A DNA stretch of 64,000 nucleotides from Duganella sp. BJB480 (GCA_003416985.1 QVIN01000015.1:1-64000), one strand, 5' to 3'; numbered from the stretch's first letter, positions 1 to 8,443 are shown. Made by a program: numbers and translations. Notes: generated by a model from the letters alone, not told the origin.

Positions 1-102
1 CTGACCCACGTGCTCCATGGCACTAAGTCTGATCAGCGTCACTCCGCCCGGCCGCACTTACTTCGTTATTATCCGATGGAGATGCGGTACGCTCAATATA
101 CG
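1..102. other. Window edge, no callable gene
   Basis: Frame 1 on the plus strand is open from the first base and continues into the palindrome, so this could be the 3' end of a gene lying mostly outside the window. The roughly 35 residues available before the repeat match nothing I recognise. If this is a real gene, its last codons would be supplied by the palindromic repeat, as happens at the other copy near 53.5 kb. Confidence 0.3.
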
Positions 103-176
103 AAGTCTGACATTCGGACACGAGCTCTACCGTAGACGCGCGTCTACGGTAGAGCTCGTGTCCGAATGTCAGACTT
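103..176. repeat. 74-bp perfect palindrome, copy 1 of a repeat family
   Basis: The bases from 103 to 176 form an uninterrupted palindrome centred between 139 and 140 with no loop. The outer 26 bases of each arm (beginning AAGTCTGACATTCGGACACG) are identical to those of the element at 53470-53556, while the centres differ. On the right the shared sequence continues as TTGACCCCAAT and then reaches the stop codon of the MFS gene at 187. The left side lacks the GGGGTC extension seen in copy 2. It could act as a bidirectional terminator or be a non-autonomous REP/MITE-like element; no transposase is nearby. Confidence 0.85.
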
Positions 177-186
177 GACCCCAATT

Positions 187-1365
187 TTATTCGGTGGCGA
201 AGATGCAGAGGGCGGTCAGGGGGAAGGCGAGGCCGGCCCACAGGACACCGGTCCAGCCGTGCGCGGCGAACATCCAGCCTCCCAGCGATGAGCCTAACGC
301 ACCACCCATGAAGAAGAGCGCCATGTAGAGGCCATTCAGGCGGCTGCGGATTTCGGCCGGCAATGCGAAGATGGCGCGTTGGCCCGTCACGAGGTTGGCC
401 GAGACGCCCATGTCGAGCACGATCGAGGTTAGGACCAGTACGCCGAGTTCGAGCAGGCGGTTGCCGTGGATGAGCAGCGGCAGGGCGAAGGCCAGCGCGC
501 CCAGCGTCAGCGCGATGGCGGTGTTGGAGCGGCTCTTGCCCTGGTCGGCGCGGCGGCCGGCGATCGGCGAGGCGATGGCGCCCGCCACGCCCACCAGCGC
601 GAAGATGGCGACGCCTGTCTGGCTCAGCTGGAAGCGCGGGCCGGTCAGTTCCAGCGAGACGCAGGTCCAGAACAGGCTGAAGGCGCCGAACATGCAGGCC
701 TGATACGCGGCGCGCCGGCGCAGGATGGGCGTGGTCTTGAGCAGCTGCCACATCGAACCCAGCAATGCGAAATAGTGCAGGCCCGATCCGGGATGGCGCT
801 GCGGCAGCCGCGCGCGCAGCAGGAAGGCGAGCGCGGCGGTGCCGAGCGCGGAGATGACGAAGATCGCATGCCAGCTCAGCGCGTCGGCCACCAAGCTGGC
901 CACCGGCCGGGCCAGCATGATGCCCATCAGCAGGCCGCTCATGACTTTGCCCACGGTCTGGCCGCGCGTTTCCGGCCGCGACATGTGGGCGGCGAACGGT
1001 ACCACGATCTGCGCCGCCACAGAGCCCAGCCCGATGCTGAAGGACGCCAGCAGGAATAAGGACGCGCTGCGCGTGAACGAGGCCGCCAGCAGGGCGGCCG
1101 ACGTGGTCAGCAGGGCGATGAAGATCAGGCGGCGATTTTCCAGCAGGTCGCCCAGCGGGACGATGAACAACAGGCCGAGGCAGTAGCCGATCTGCGTCAG
1201 CGTGACGATCAGGCCGGCGGCGCCGGGATCGAGGCCGGTGGCGCGGCTGATCGGGCCGATCAGCGTTTGCGCGTAGTACAGGTTGGCGACGATGAGTCCG
1301 GTCGCGGTGGCGAACAACCAGACCATGCCGGGGGAGATGTCGTGCTGGGCGTGGGACTGGCTCAC
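187..1365 (-). CDS. MFS transporter, probable drug or sugar efflux pump
   Basis: The 392-residue protein is the usual length for a 12-helix major facilitator. Strongly hydrophobic segments alternate with short polar loops throughout, and the loop after helix 2 carries the MFS motif A signature (GDLLENRR near residues 72-79). It starts at GTG, chosen because AAGGAG lies a few bases upstream. It follows the luciferase-like oxidoreductase gene on the same strand after 73 bases, so the two may be co-transcribed. The substrate cannot be read from sequence; the closest general resemblance is to proton-driven exporters of the AraJ/YnfM type. Its stop codon directly abuts the palindromic repeat at 103-176. 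Confidence 0.85.
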   Translation of the reverse strand: MSQSHAQHDISPGMVWLFATATGLIVANLYYAQTLIGPISRATGLDPGAAGLIVTLTQIGYCLGLLFIVPLGDLLENRRLIFIALLTTSAALLAASFTRSASLFLLASFSIGLGSVAAQIVVPFAAHMSRPETRGQTVGKVMSGLLMGIMLARPVASLVADALSWHAIFVISALGTAALAFLLRARLPQRHPGSGLHYFALLGSMWQLLKTTPILRRRAAYQACMFGAFSLFWTCVSLELTGPRFQLSQTGVAIFALVGVAGAIASPIAGRRADQGKSRSNTAIALTLGALAFALPLLIHGNRLLELGVLVLTSIVLDMGVSANLVTGQRAIFALPAEIRSRLNGLYMALFFMGGALGSSLGGWMFAAHGWTGVLWAGLAFPLTALCIFATE

Positions 1366-1438
1366 GTGTGCTCCTTCAATTTGCAGCCGGCAATTTTACC
1401 GGCGAACGCAAATTGCTGCTGAGCGTGGCCCGTTTTGC

Positions 1439-2446
1439 CTACAGCCCCGCTTGCGCGCGCGTCAGCGCTTGCCGCACCTCGGCCGTGATTTCGTAGGAGC
1501 GCAGGCGCTGCGCGTGGTCGTAGATCTGCGAGGTGATCATCAGTTCGTCGGCGCCGGTGCGGGCGATGAATTCCTGCAGCTGGCGCTGCACGGTGGGCGC
1601 CGCGCCGATGGCCGAGCACGACAGCACGGAATCGATCAGCGCCCGTTCCTGCGGCCCCAGCGATTGCAGATAGCCGGCCTGCGGCGGCGGCAGGCGGGCG
1701 GGGCGGCCGCTGCGCAGGTTGACGAAGGCTTGCTGCATCGACGTGGCGCGGTAGTGCGCCTCCTCGTCGCTGTCGGCGGCGAACACGTTGAAGCCGAGCA
1801 TGACGTGCGGCTTGGCCAGCTGGGCCGACGGCTGGAAGTTGCCGCGGTACAGGTCGATGGCCTGCATCATCATCTGCGGCGCGAAGTGCGAGGCGAAGGC
1901 GAACGGCAGGCCCATGTGCGCCGCCAGCTGGGCGCCGAAGGTGCTCGATCCCAAGATCCACAGCGGCACCTTGGCGCCTTTGCCGGGCACGGCCAGCACG
2001 CGCTGGCGTGGCGTGTCGGACAGATAATCTTGCAGCTCCAGCACGTCTTGCGGGAAGGCGTCGGCATCGCTGTCGAGGTTGCGGCGCAAGGCGCGGGCGG
2101 TGGTCTGGTCGGACCCGGGGGCGCGGCCCAGGCCGAGGTCGATGCGGCCGGGGAACAGCGCCTCCAGCGTACCGAACTGTTCGGCGATCACCAGCGGCGC
2201 GTGGTTGGGCAGCATGATGCCGCCGGCGCCGACCCGGATGGTCGAGGTGCCGCCGGCCACGTGGGCCATGACGACGGCGGTGGCGGCGCTGGCGATGCCC
2301 GGCATGCCGTGGTGCTCGGCCAGCCAGTAGCGCTGGTAGCCCCAGCGTTCGGCGTGCTGCGCCAGGTCCAGCGTGTTGCGGAACGATATGGAAGGCGTGC
2401 TGCCTTCGGCGATCGGGGATAGGTCGAGGATGGAAAATGGAATCAT
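1439..2446 (-). CDS. LLM class flavin-dependent oxidoreductase (luciferase-like)
   Basis: The 335-residue protein has the bacterial luciferase/alkanal monooxygenase fold signature: an N-terminal strand followed by AERWGYQRYWLAEHH near residues 30-45, a mid-region GAGGIMLPNHAPL, and PGRIDLGLGRAPG near residue 105. These are hallmarks of the single-component YhbW-type group (LLM_DUF1977-like), FMN-dependent oxidoreductases of mostly unknown substrate. It lies upstream of an MFS gene in the same orientation, a pairing consistent with modification and export of a small molecule, but that is inference. The start at 2446 gives the typical family N-terminus. Confidence 0.85.
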   Translation of the reverse strand: MIPFSILDLSPIAEGSTPSISFRNTLDLAQHAERWGYQRYWLAEHHGMPGIASAATAVVMAHVAGGTSTIRVGAGGIMLPNHAPLVIAEQFGTLEALFPGRIDLGLGRAPGSDQTTARALRRNLDSDADAFPQDVLELQDYLSDTPRQRVLAVPGKGAKVPLWILGSSTFGAQLAAHMGLPFAFASHFAPQMMMQAIDLYRGNFQPSAQLAKPHVMLGFNVFAADSDEEAHYRATSMQQAFVNLRSGRPARLPPPQAGYLQSLGPQERALIDSVLSCSAIGAAPTVQRQLQEFIARTGADELMITSQIYDHAQRLRSYEITAEVRQALTRAQAGL

Positions 2447-2812
2447 GGGTGTCGGTCCGGCTGTTAGCGTTAATCAATAAAGCCCATGGAACAGGTATGG
2501 GTATAACCTTTCCATATGGAGCGACAAGCATACACAGAACGGGCCGGACGCGCTGGCGGCGGCCGGATTGCGGCGCCGCGCTTTAAATATGGCGTATTAA
2601 TTCGCTAATCACTGAGCATATAGGCATTGTTTTAGTTATTTAGCTGCTATTTAGTGTGTTTATTTCGCTGAAGTTGAGCCTTCGGATTTAAAAAAATATT
2701 TTCCCGCGCATTTACTTGATTTACCATTGGAAACAGTAACGCGCCTCGCATTACACCTCCCATATTCCGTTTTATTTGTTCGATGGCATGCCCTGCTATC
2801 GCGGGGAAACTC
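2447..2812. other. 366-bp AT-rich intergenic region
   Basis: This is the only gap over 300 bases between callable genes. It separates the divergent oxidoreductase and TraB/GumN genes. From about 2580 to 2780 it is clearly AT-richer than the surroundings, with a short direct repeat of TATTTAG near 2635-2655. It presumably holds both promoters. I see no convincing terminator hairpin, RNA gene or operator. Confidence 0.5.
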
Positions 2813-3724
2813 ATGCCTAAGAAACTTGTTATTCTTTTTACGCTGTTGATCGCTTGTTGCCCGGCGCTGTTTGCCGCCGGCCTGAGCGAGCCGGCCGCGG
2901 TCGTGCATCGTGGCCAGCTGTACCGCGTCACGCATGAGGGCAAGACCAGCTATTTGTTCGGCACCATCCATGTCGGCAAGGACGGCAGCTATCCGCTGGA
3001 TCCGGTGGTGACGCGCGCGCTGCTGGACTCGAACGCGCTGGTGATCGAGCTCGATATCCGCCAGGACGCGCCGTTCCAGCTGGCGCTGGCGCGCCACGGC
3101 CGCTACCCGGATGGCGATACCGTGCAGCATCATCTGTCGCCGGCCACGCTGCGCCTGACCGTGCAGGCGCTGGCGCGGGCCGGCTTGTCGCTGCAATCGG
3201 TGCAGCAGTACAAGCCCTGGCTGATCGCCAACCTGCTGATCGGCGCGGAGATGGAGGTGCATGGCTACCAGCGTAGCCAGGCCGTCGAATACGCGTTGCT
3301 GGCGGCGGCCAAGAGCCAGGACAAGAAGGTGCGCGAACTGGAAAGCGCCGAATATCAGCTCGGCCTGTTCGATACGCTGGACGAGCATCAGCAGGAGCAG
3401 TATCTGCTGGAGAACCTGGCCGACCTGGCCGACGGCGCTTCGCTGAAGAAATCCACCGCGCTGATCGACGCCTGGAACTCCGCCGACGCGCCCCGCATCC
3501 ATGCCGTGTGGCAGTCCGCCACCAGCGGCGACACGATTTCCGCCGGCTTCATGAATCGCGTGCTGCTAGGCAAGCGCAATCCTGAAATGGCCAGCAATAT
3601 CGAGCGCATCATGCAGCAGGACCAGGTCGCCTTCGTCGGCGTTGGCCTGCTGCATCTGGTGGGCGATGACGGTGTGCCGCAATTGCTCAAGCGGCGGGGC
3701 TATCAGGTCGAGCAGCTGTACTAA
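2813..3724 (+). CDS. TraB/GumN family protein, exported
   Basis: The start at 2813 (MPKKLVILF) is preferred over an upstream in-frame ATG at 2783 because it gives a clean signal peptide ending near FAAG and has GGGGA a few bases upstream. The 303-residue mature-type protein has the family landmarks: SYLFGTIHVGKD near residue 48, a VIELD strand after it, and the C-terminal FVGVGLLHLVGDDGVPQLLKRRGY. The family is related to TIKI metalloproteases and eukaryotic TraB; bacterial members are periplasmic with poorly known roles. It is convergent with the following lipoprotein gene and their stop codons overlap (3721-3724). Confidence 0.85.
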   Translation: MPKKLVILFTLLIACCPALFAAGLSEPAAVVHRGQLYRVTHEGKTSYLFGTIHVGKDGSYPLDPVVTRALLDSNALVIELDIRQDAPFQLALARHGRYPDGDTVQHHLSPATLRLTVQALARAGLSLQSVQQYKPWLIANLLIGAEMEVHGYQRSQAVEYALLAAAKSQDKKVRELESAEYQLGLFDTLDEHQQEQYLLENLADLADGASLKKSTALIDAWNSADAPRIHAVWQSATSGDTISAGFMNRVLLGKRNPEMASNIERIMQQDQVAFVGVGLLHLVGDDGVPQLLKRRGYQVEQLY

Positions 3725-4206
3725 TAGCTGCTCAAGGTGCCGTTGCTGTACCGTACGCGGTCGCCGATCTTGTAGCTGGGCATGGAGTCGACCACCACCA
3801 TCTGATTGCTGCCATCGTCCAGGCGCACGGTGACGCGATAGACTTTATCGGTGGGCATGCCGACGCTGCCGCCCGCCGCCGCCGCGCCCACCGCGCCCAC
3901 GCCCACATCCTGCCGCTGCATCTGGTCGATCGCCTGCACCACGCCGTAGGATGTTTGCGCGCTCTGGCTGCTGCTGCTGGCCGTGGCGCCGCTGCCAGCC
4001 ATGCCGCTGCTGGTCATGGTGCCGGTGGTGCTGCTCTGGTTACTCTGGCTGCCGGGGCTGCTACTGCTGGGCGTGTAGCTGGACGTGCCGCTGGGCGTAT
4101 TGCCGCTGGTACCGCTACTACCGCTGGGTTCGCCGCTACGCTCCGCGGCGCAACCGGCAAGCGCCAGGATAAGCAGCGCGATAGTGCTGTTTCTGGTCAT
4201 ATTCAT
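3721..4206 (-). CDS. SlyB/Pcp-like outer membrane lipoprotein
   Basis: Starting at 4206 (MNMTRNSTIAL) gives a 161-residue lipoprotein with lipobox LAGC near residue 20. After the lipidated Cys comes a long Ser/Gly/Thr-rich low-complexity linker (about residues 25-80), then a Gly/Ala-rich stretch and a C-terminal module reading YRVTVRLDDGSNQ ending in KIGDRVRYSNGTL. This last part matches the C-terminal domain of SlyB/PcpA-type glycine-zipper lipoproteins, envelope-stabilising proteins anchored in the outer membrane. The glycine zipper itself is short. An in-frame start at 4227 is possible but adds only an acidic leader. Confidence 0.75.
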   Translation of the reverse strand: MNMTRNSTIALLILALAGCAAERSGEPSGSSGTSGNTPSGTSSYTPSSSSPGSQSNQSSTTGTMTSSGMAGSGATASSSSQSAQTSYGVVQAIDQMQRQDVGVGAVGAAAAGGSVGMPTDKVYRVTVRLDDGSNQMVVVDSMPSYKIGDRVRYSNGTLSSY

Positions 4207-4297
4207 ATCATCCTCCTCGAGGTTCACTCAACAAAACGACTAGCCATTTGATTAAGAGGCTGGCATTACGGTTTTGTTCCCCGACATCCCATCGCGA

Positions 4298-4311
4298 TTG
4301 ATATACATCAA
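4298..4311 (+). promoter_or_regulatory. FNR/Anr-type binding site upstream of the 4369 gene
   Basis: TTGATATACATCAA is a perfect match to the FNR/Anr consensus TTGAT-N4-ATCAA. Its centre (4304.5) is exactly 41.5 bases upstream of position 4346, the start point predicted from the -10-like AATAAT at 4334-4339. That geometry is the known class II FNR-activated promoter layout. The site could also affect the divergent lipoprotein gene starting at 4206. Confidence 0.7.
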
Positions 4312-4333
4312 TTGAAGCATGCTACTCACACGC

Positions 4334-4339
4334 AATAAT
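4334..4339 (+). promoter_or_regulatory. -10 element of the putative FNR-dependent promoter
   Basis: AATAAT matches five of six consensus -10 bases. There is no good -35 hexamer, which fits activator-dependent transcription from the FNR-like box 41.5 bases upstream of the inferred start. Confidence 0.55.
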
Positions 4340-4368
4340 TGTTCGGTATCACTTTAAAGGACATCGAT

Positions 4369-4614
4369 ATGTTGACACGCGTGACAGACATTATTATCGA
4401 AGATTTAATTAATTCAACCTGTGGAGAGGCGTCGGACCCGCGTAGCAGGCATTTAATGACACATTTATTGCACGAATTGGTACGCGTGGCCAAGTTGGAG
4501 CAATTGCAGCAGATGCGGATAGACGTCGAACTGGCCATCGGCGCGCCTGGAGACCGCGCCGGCGATATCAGTTTGACGGCTGGATGCGGTAGCGGGTCCA
4601 GAGGGCCCACATGA
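4369..4614 (+). CDS. Small hypothetical protein under a putative FNR-type promoter
   Basis: The 81-residue protein starts at ATG 4369, seven bases after a strong ribosome site (AAAGGA, 4356-4361). The first 60 residues look like amphipathic helices (TDIIIEDLINSTC, HLMTHLLHELVRVAKLEQLQQM); the last 20 are low-complexity Gly/Ser. I recognise no family. Its 3' end overlaps the 3' end of the convergent VanZ-like gene by 47 bases. The strong ribosome site and the well-placed FNR-like promoter support a real gene, perhaps expressed at low oxygen. Confidence 0.65.
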   Translation: MLTRVTDIIIEDLINSTCGEASDPRSRHLMTHLLHELVRVAKLEQLQQMRIDVELAIGAPGDRAGDISLTAGCGSGSRGPT

Positions 4615-4960
4615 ACAGGGCGGTGAGCACGGAGGCATTGCAATCGACCAGCCAGTCGGACACGGCGCCATGGCGGTACGGGAAGAAGCTTTGCACGTAC
4701 TCGTCGAGCGCGCCCATCAGGGCGATGGTCAGTACCGCCTTGCCGGCGCGCAGCCTGGCGCTGCCTGTCCCGCCGGTGAAGATCAGGAAGGTCAGGCCCG
4801 CGTAGGCGATCGAATGCAATATCAGGCCCGAGGCGACCTGGCCGATATCCTGGCGGGCGCCGGGCAGCGAGCCGAGCACCAGTATCAGCAAGTACAGGAT
4901 GATGGCGGTCCAGTAGCGAAGTCGGGCGTGGGAATTGGTCAGAAGAAGTAACTTGATCAT
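4568..4960 (-). CDS. VanZ-like family membrane protein
   Basis: The start at 4960 (MIKLLLLTNSHARLRYW) gives 130 residues with four predicted membrane helices: RYWTAIILYLLILVLGSLPG, GLILHSIAYAGLTFLIF, a third around AVLTIALMGALDEYVQSFFPYR, and a C-terminal ASVLTALFMWALWTRY. Conserved VanZ features are visible: the His of LHSIAYAGL and the DEYVQSFFPYRHGAVSDWLVDCNAS stretch around residue 85-110. VanZ confers low-level teicoplanin resistance in Gram-positives; proteobacterial homologues have no settled role. An in-frame start at 5050 would add 30 atypical residues. Confidence 0.8.
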   Translation of the reverse strand: MIKLLLLTNSHARLRYWTAIILYLLILVLGSLPGARQDIGQVASGLILHSIAYAGLTFLIFTGGTGSARLRAGKAVLTIALMGALDEYVQSFFPYRHGAVSDWLVDCNASVLTALFMWALWTRYRIQPSN

Positions 4961-5106
4961 GACCCGGACAATACCATGCGGCGCAAAAAAGGGGGAGTGG
5001 TGCACCGGAAGCCCGGTGCACCTTTCTTCCGTCATGCCTATCGGTTGCATGTACTGAAGATGTGACCAGTATAGGAAGCGAATATGACGCGGTAATGACA
5101 GCGGGC

Positions 5107-5136
5107 AAAAAAAAGCCCGCTGGTTAAAGCGGGCTT
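5107..5136 (-). terminator. Intrinsic terminator of the SDR gene
   Basis: Read on the minus strand, AAGCCCGCT and AGCGGGCTT (5136-5128 and 5121-5113) form a nine-pair stem with a six-base loop, followed by an unbroken run of eight T (5114-5107). It lies 113 bases past the SDR stop codon. A second copy of GCGGGC at 5101-5106 could pair with part of the stem, which may be coincidental. Confidence 0.85.
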
Positions 5137-5248
5137 AAAACTATTTTCTTGGAGGAGAATAGTGGAGACAGGTGTAATTATGGGGGCTGGCCAGATATGT
5201 GTCTAATTGTTGTTTCAGATACCAGACATCAATATTTCGCATAACTGC

Positions 5249-6010
5249 TTAATTGACCGGCACCGTGTAGTTCAACGCCAGCCGGCCGCCGTCCACATAC
5301 AGGGTTTGGCCGGTCATGTAGCTGGCGTCGTCGCTGGCCAGGAAGGCGGCGATGGAGGCCACTTCCTCCGGTTCGCCGCAGCGGCCCATCGGCGTGCGCG
5401 ACAGGATGGTGTGGCGCGCTTCCGGGCTGGCCATCACGGCCTGCTTGGCCAGTTCGGTCAGGATGGTGCCGGGGCCGATGCCGTTGACGCGGATGCCGTG
5501 CGTGACCAGGTTGAGCGACATCACCTTGGTCAGCTGGTTGATCGCGCCCTTGGACACCACGTACGGCACCTGGTTCGGAATCGCCAGCTCGGCGTTCACG
5601 CTCGACATGTTGATGATGCAGCCGCTGCGCTGCTTGACCATTTCGCGCGCCACCGCCTGGCCGCACAGGAACATGGACTTCAGGTTGATGCGCAGCACGC
5701 GGTCGAAATCGTCCTCGGTCAGGTCGAGGAAATCGGCGGCGTGGGTGACGCCGGCGTTGTTGATCAGGATGTCGATGCGGCCGAATGCGGCCAGGGTGGC
5801 GGCCACCAGCGCGTCGACGTCGCATTTCTGGCTGACGTCGGCGGCGAAGAAGCGCGCCTGCTCGCCCAGCGTGGCGGCGGCGGACGCGCCTTCCGGCTTG
5901 ATGTCGACCAGCATGACCTTGGCGCCTTCGGCCACCAGACGCTGCGCGCAAGCCAAGCCTATGCCTTGGGTGGCGCCGGTCACGATCGCGACTTTGTTCG
6001 AGAGTTTCAT
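5249..6010 (-). CDS. SDR family NAD(P)-dependent oxidoreductase
   Basis: This 253-residue protein is a classical short-chain dehydrogenase. It shows the cofactor motif TGATQGIG (residues 11-18), a D36-type acidic residue after strand 2 (VDIK) that favours NAD over NADP, the structural NNAG motif, the catalytic Ser in NMSSVN, and the YVVSK active-site Tyr/Lys pair. The C-terminal SDDASYMTGQTLYVDGG is typical of the FabG-like/sugar or polyol dehydrogenase branch. The substrate cannot be assigned. It is divergent from pyrF with a 95-base gap and ends at a strong terminator. Confidence 0.9.
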   Translation of the reverse strand: MKLSNKVAIVTGATQGIGLACAQRLVAEGAKVMLVDIKPEGASAAATLGEQARFFAADVSQKCDVDALVAATLAAFGRIDILINNAGVTHAADFLDLTEDDFDRVLRINLKSMFLCGQAVAREMVKQRSGCIINMSSVNAELAIPNQVPYVVSKGAINQLTKVMSLNLVTHGIRVNGIGPGTILTELAKQAVMASPEARHTILSRTPMGRCGEPEEVASIAAFLASDDASYMTGQTLYVDGGRLALNYTVPVN

Positions 6011-6105
6011 AGGTTTTTGCTTTCTAAGGAGTGAGGATCAAATTTTAACAGCCCGGTGCGGGCGCGTTACAATAGAGGGTTTGCAATAAATTCGAGGGGT
6101 GCGTC

Positions 6106-6927
6106 GTGACTTTCATCAACAAATTATCTGCCGCCTGGGCGGCCAACGACTCCCTGCTGTGCGTGGGCTTGGACCCGGACATGGCCAAGCTGCCGGCCCA
6201 GTTCCAGAACGACCCGCAAGGCATCTACCACTTCTGCCGCGAGATCATCGACGCGACCGCCGACCTGGCGTGCTCGTTCAAGCCGCAGATCGCCTACTTC
6301 GCGGCGCTGAGCGCGGAAGACCAGCTGGAAAAAATCTGCCACTACGTGCGCGACAACTATCCGCACATGCCGCTGATCCTGGACGCCAAGCGCGGCGACA
6401 TCGGCGCCACCGCGCGCCAGTATGCGCGCGAGGCTTACGACCGCTACGGCGCCGACGCGGTGACCGTCAATCCCTACATGGGTTCGGATTCGGTGGAGCC
6501 GTACATGGAGTGGAGCGACCGCGGCGTGATCATCCTGTGCCGCACCTCGAACGCGGGCGGCTCGGATCTGCAGTTCCTCAACGTCGACGGCAAGCCGCTG
6601 TACCAGCACGTGGCGCGCCTGGTGGCGGACAAGTGGAACGCCAACGGCCAGTGTGCGCTGGTGGTGGGCGCCACCTTCCCGGAGGAACTGGCGCAGGTCA
6701 GGGCGATCGTCGGCGACATGCCGCTGCTGGTGCCGGGCATCGGCGCGCAGGGCGGCGATATCGAAGCCACCGTCAAGTCGGGCCGCACCTACGACGGCAC
6801 CGGCATGATGATCAACTCGTCGCGTGCCATCCTGTACGCGGCGCCGCAAGCCAATGAAGACTTCGCCGCCGCCGCCCGCCGTGTGGCGCTGGAAACGCGC
6901 GACGCCATCAACCGGCACCGCGCCTAA
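6106..6927 (+). CDS. pyrF: Orotidine 5'-phosphate decarboxylase
   Basis: The enzyme decarboxylates OMP to UMP, the last step of de novo pyrimidine synthesis. At 273 residues it belongs to the longer group (PyrF type 2, TIGR02127-like) common in Burkholderiales and actinobacteria rather than the 240-residue E. coli type. Visible signatures are LCVGLDPD near residue 21, the catalytic Lys/Asp cluster LDAKRGDIGATARQYA, PYMGSDSVEPY, and the phosphate-binding end GRTYDGTGMMINSSRAI. It starts at GTG 6106 after a GAGGGG-like ribosome site. A TACAAT -10-like hexamer lies near 6068. Confidence 0.93.
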   Translation: MTFINKLSAAWAANDSLLCVGLDPDMAKLPAQFQNDPQGIYHFCREIIDATADLACSFKPQIAYFAALSAEDQLEKICHYVRDNYPHMPLILDAKRGDIGATARQYAREAYDRYGADAVTVNPYMGSDSVEPYMEWSDRGVIILCRTSNAGGSDLQFLNVDGKPLYQHVARLVADKWNANGQCALVVGATFPEELAQVRAIVGDMPLLVPGIGAQGGDIEATVKSGRTYDGTGMMINSSRAILYAAPQANEDFAAAARRVALETRDAINRHRA

Positions 6928-6933
6928 GCGGGC

Positions 6934-8376
6934 CTAGTGCGCTGGAGCGATCAGCTCCACGTACTCGTACAGCTCGGCCAGGATCTGTTCGGCGCGCTCA
7001 TCGGCATCCTGTTGCAGATGGTCGATCTCGCCGAAGAACTGGTCGATGCTGCGCGCACCGCCCGCGCCTTCGTAGAAGCGCGCCGCGCGGTGCTGTTCCC
7101 AATGCTCCATCTCGCCCTCGGACAGGGTCTCGGGGAAGTTGCGCGCGCGGTAGCGGAACAGCAGCTCCAGCAGGCGCGGATCGCTGAACGACGGCGACGC
7201 CGTGGCCAGTTTGGCCGGCGTTTCCTTACGCAGTGTGTCGAGCATGCGGCGGTCCTCCTTGCCGACGAAGCCGTTGTACAGGTCCTCGTCCACGTCCAGC
7301 TCCTCGCCGGCGGGACGATAAAACACCTGCTCCCAAATCGCATCCATGTTGCGCCCGGCAGCCGCCAGCGCGGCGTAGGCCTTGCCTTGCTCCAGGTCGA
7401 TGCCCCACTTGGCCGCCATCGCCGGCGACAGCGTCTTCAGGTTGGACACCAGCATCGGCGATTTGTTCAGGTGGATGCTCTTGACCGGCAGCCGCGTCAC
7501 GCCTTCCGGCAGCGCGTCGGCGCGGCTGAAGAGGCGGGTGCGGATGGTGTCGGCGTCCAGCGTGAACAGCTCGCTCGGATCGTAGGTGCAATCCCAGACG
7601 ATCACCTCGTTCTTGTTGGTCGGATGCGTGGCCAGCGGCCACACCAGCGCGATGCAGCCGCGCTCGGCGGGGAACATGCCCGACACGTGCAGGAACGGCG
7701 CGCGCAGCTGCGGCGCCAGGTGCATGCCGATCTCGTCGGCGACGCGGTCCTTCTTGTGCAGCGCCAGGCAGAAGTCGAACAGCTTGGGCTGCTTCTGCTT
7801 GATCAGGCGCGCCAGCGCGATGGTGGCGCGCACGTCCGACAGCGCATCGTGCGCCGCCTCGTGCAGCAGACCGTTGGCCTTGGCCAGGTGCTCCAGCTTG
7901 AAGCTGGGCTTGCCGTCCTCGCGCAGCGGCCATTCGATGCCTTCCGGGCGCAGCGCGTAGGTCATGCGTACCACGTCCAGCAAGTCCCAGCGGCCGCACT
8001 GGTTCTGCCACTCGCGCGCGTACGGGTCGATCAGGTTGCGCCAGAACATGAAGCGGGTGATCTCGTCGTCGAAGCGGATGGTGTTGTAGCCCACGCCGAT
8101 GGTGCCCGGCTTGGAGAAGGCCTGCTCGATGGTGGCGGCGAACTTGTGCTCGGGCACGCCCCATTCCAGGCATTGCTGCGGCGTGATGCCGGTGATCAGG
8201 CACGATTGCGGGTCCGGCAGGAAATCATTGGCCGGCTTGCAATACAGCATGATGGGATCGCCGATCTCGTTCAGGTCGGCGTCGGTGCGGATCGCGGCGA
8301 ATTGTGCCGGGCGGTCGCGGCGCGCCTGGGCGCCAAAGGTTTCATAGTCGTGCCAGAGAAAGGTCTGTGTGGTCAT
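6934..8376 (-). CDS. sbcB: Exodeoxyribonuclease I
   Basis: ExoI degrades single-stranded DNA 3' to 5' and acts in recombination and mismatch repair. The 480-residue length matches E. coli SbcB. The N-terminal DEDDh nuclease domain has the D-x-E pair in LWHDYETFG (Asp10, Glu12), a second acidic residue in GYNTIRFDDE, and the His/Asp of AAHDALSDVRA. Following regions (ISHVSGMFP-type segment HVSGMFPAERGC, then LPVKSIHLNKSPM) match the SH3-like and C-terminal helical domains of the ExoI family. It is convergent with pyrF, with six bases between stops. Confidence 0.93.
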   Translation of the reverse strand: MTTQTFLWHDYETFGAQARRDRPAQFAAIRTDADLNEIGDPIMLYCKPANDFLPDPQSCLITGITPQQCLEWGVPEHKFAATIEQAFSKPGTIGVGYNTIRFDDEITRFMFWRNLIDPYAREWQNQCGRWDLLDVVRMTYALRPEGIEWPLREDGKPSFKLEHLAKANGLLHEAAHDALSDVRATIALARLIKQKQPKLFDFCLALHKKDRVADEIGMHLAPQLRAPFLHVSGMFPAERGCIALVWPLATHPTNKNEVIVWDCTYDPSELFTLDADTIRTRLFSRADALPEGVTRLPVKSIHLNKSPMLVSNLKTLSPAMAAKWGIDLEQGKAYAALAAAGRNMDAIWEQVFYRPAGEELDVDEDLYNGFVGKEDRRMLDTLRKETPAKLATASPSFSDPRLLELLFRYRARNFPETLSEGEMEHWEQHRAARFYEGAGGARSIDQFFGEIDHLQQDADERAEQILAELYEYVELIAPAH

Positions 8377-8443
8377 AGGGTGCGGTCAAGTTATTCGTTA
8401 TTGTGCCGTTAATTACTGGATATCCCTCAACAGGAGCTAGATC

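Noticed and set aside
5101..5136. Possible riboswitch-like mutually exclusive hairpins
   Set aside because: The extra GCGGGC at 5101 could pair with part of the stem, but on the minus strand the arrangement is a simple terminator with a T8 run placed after the SDR gene.
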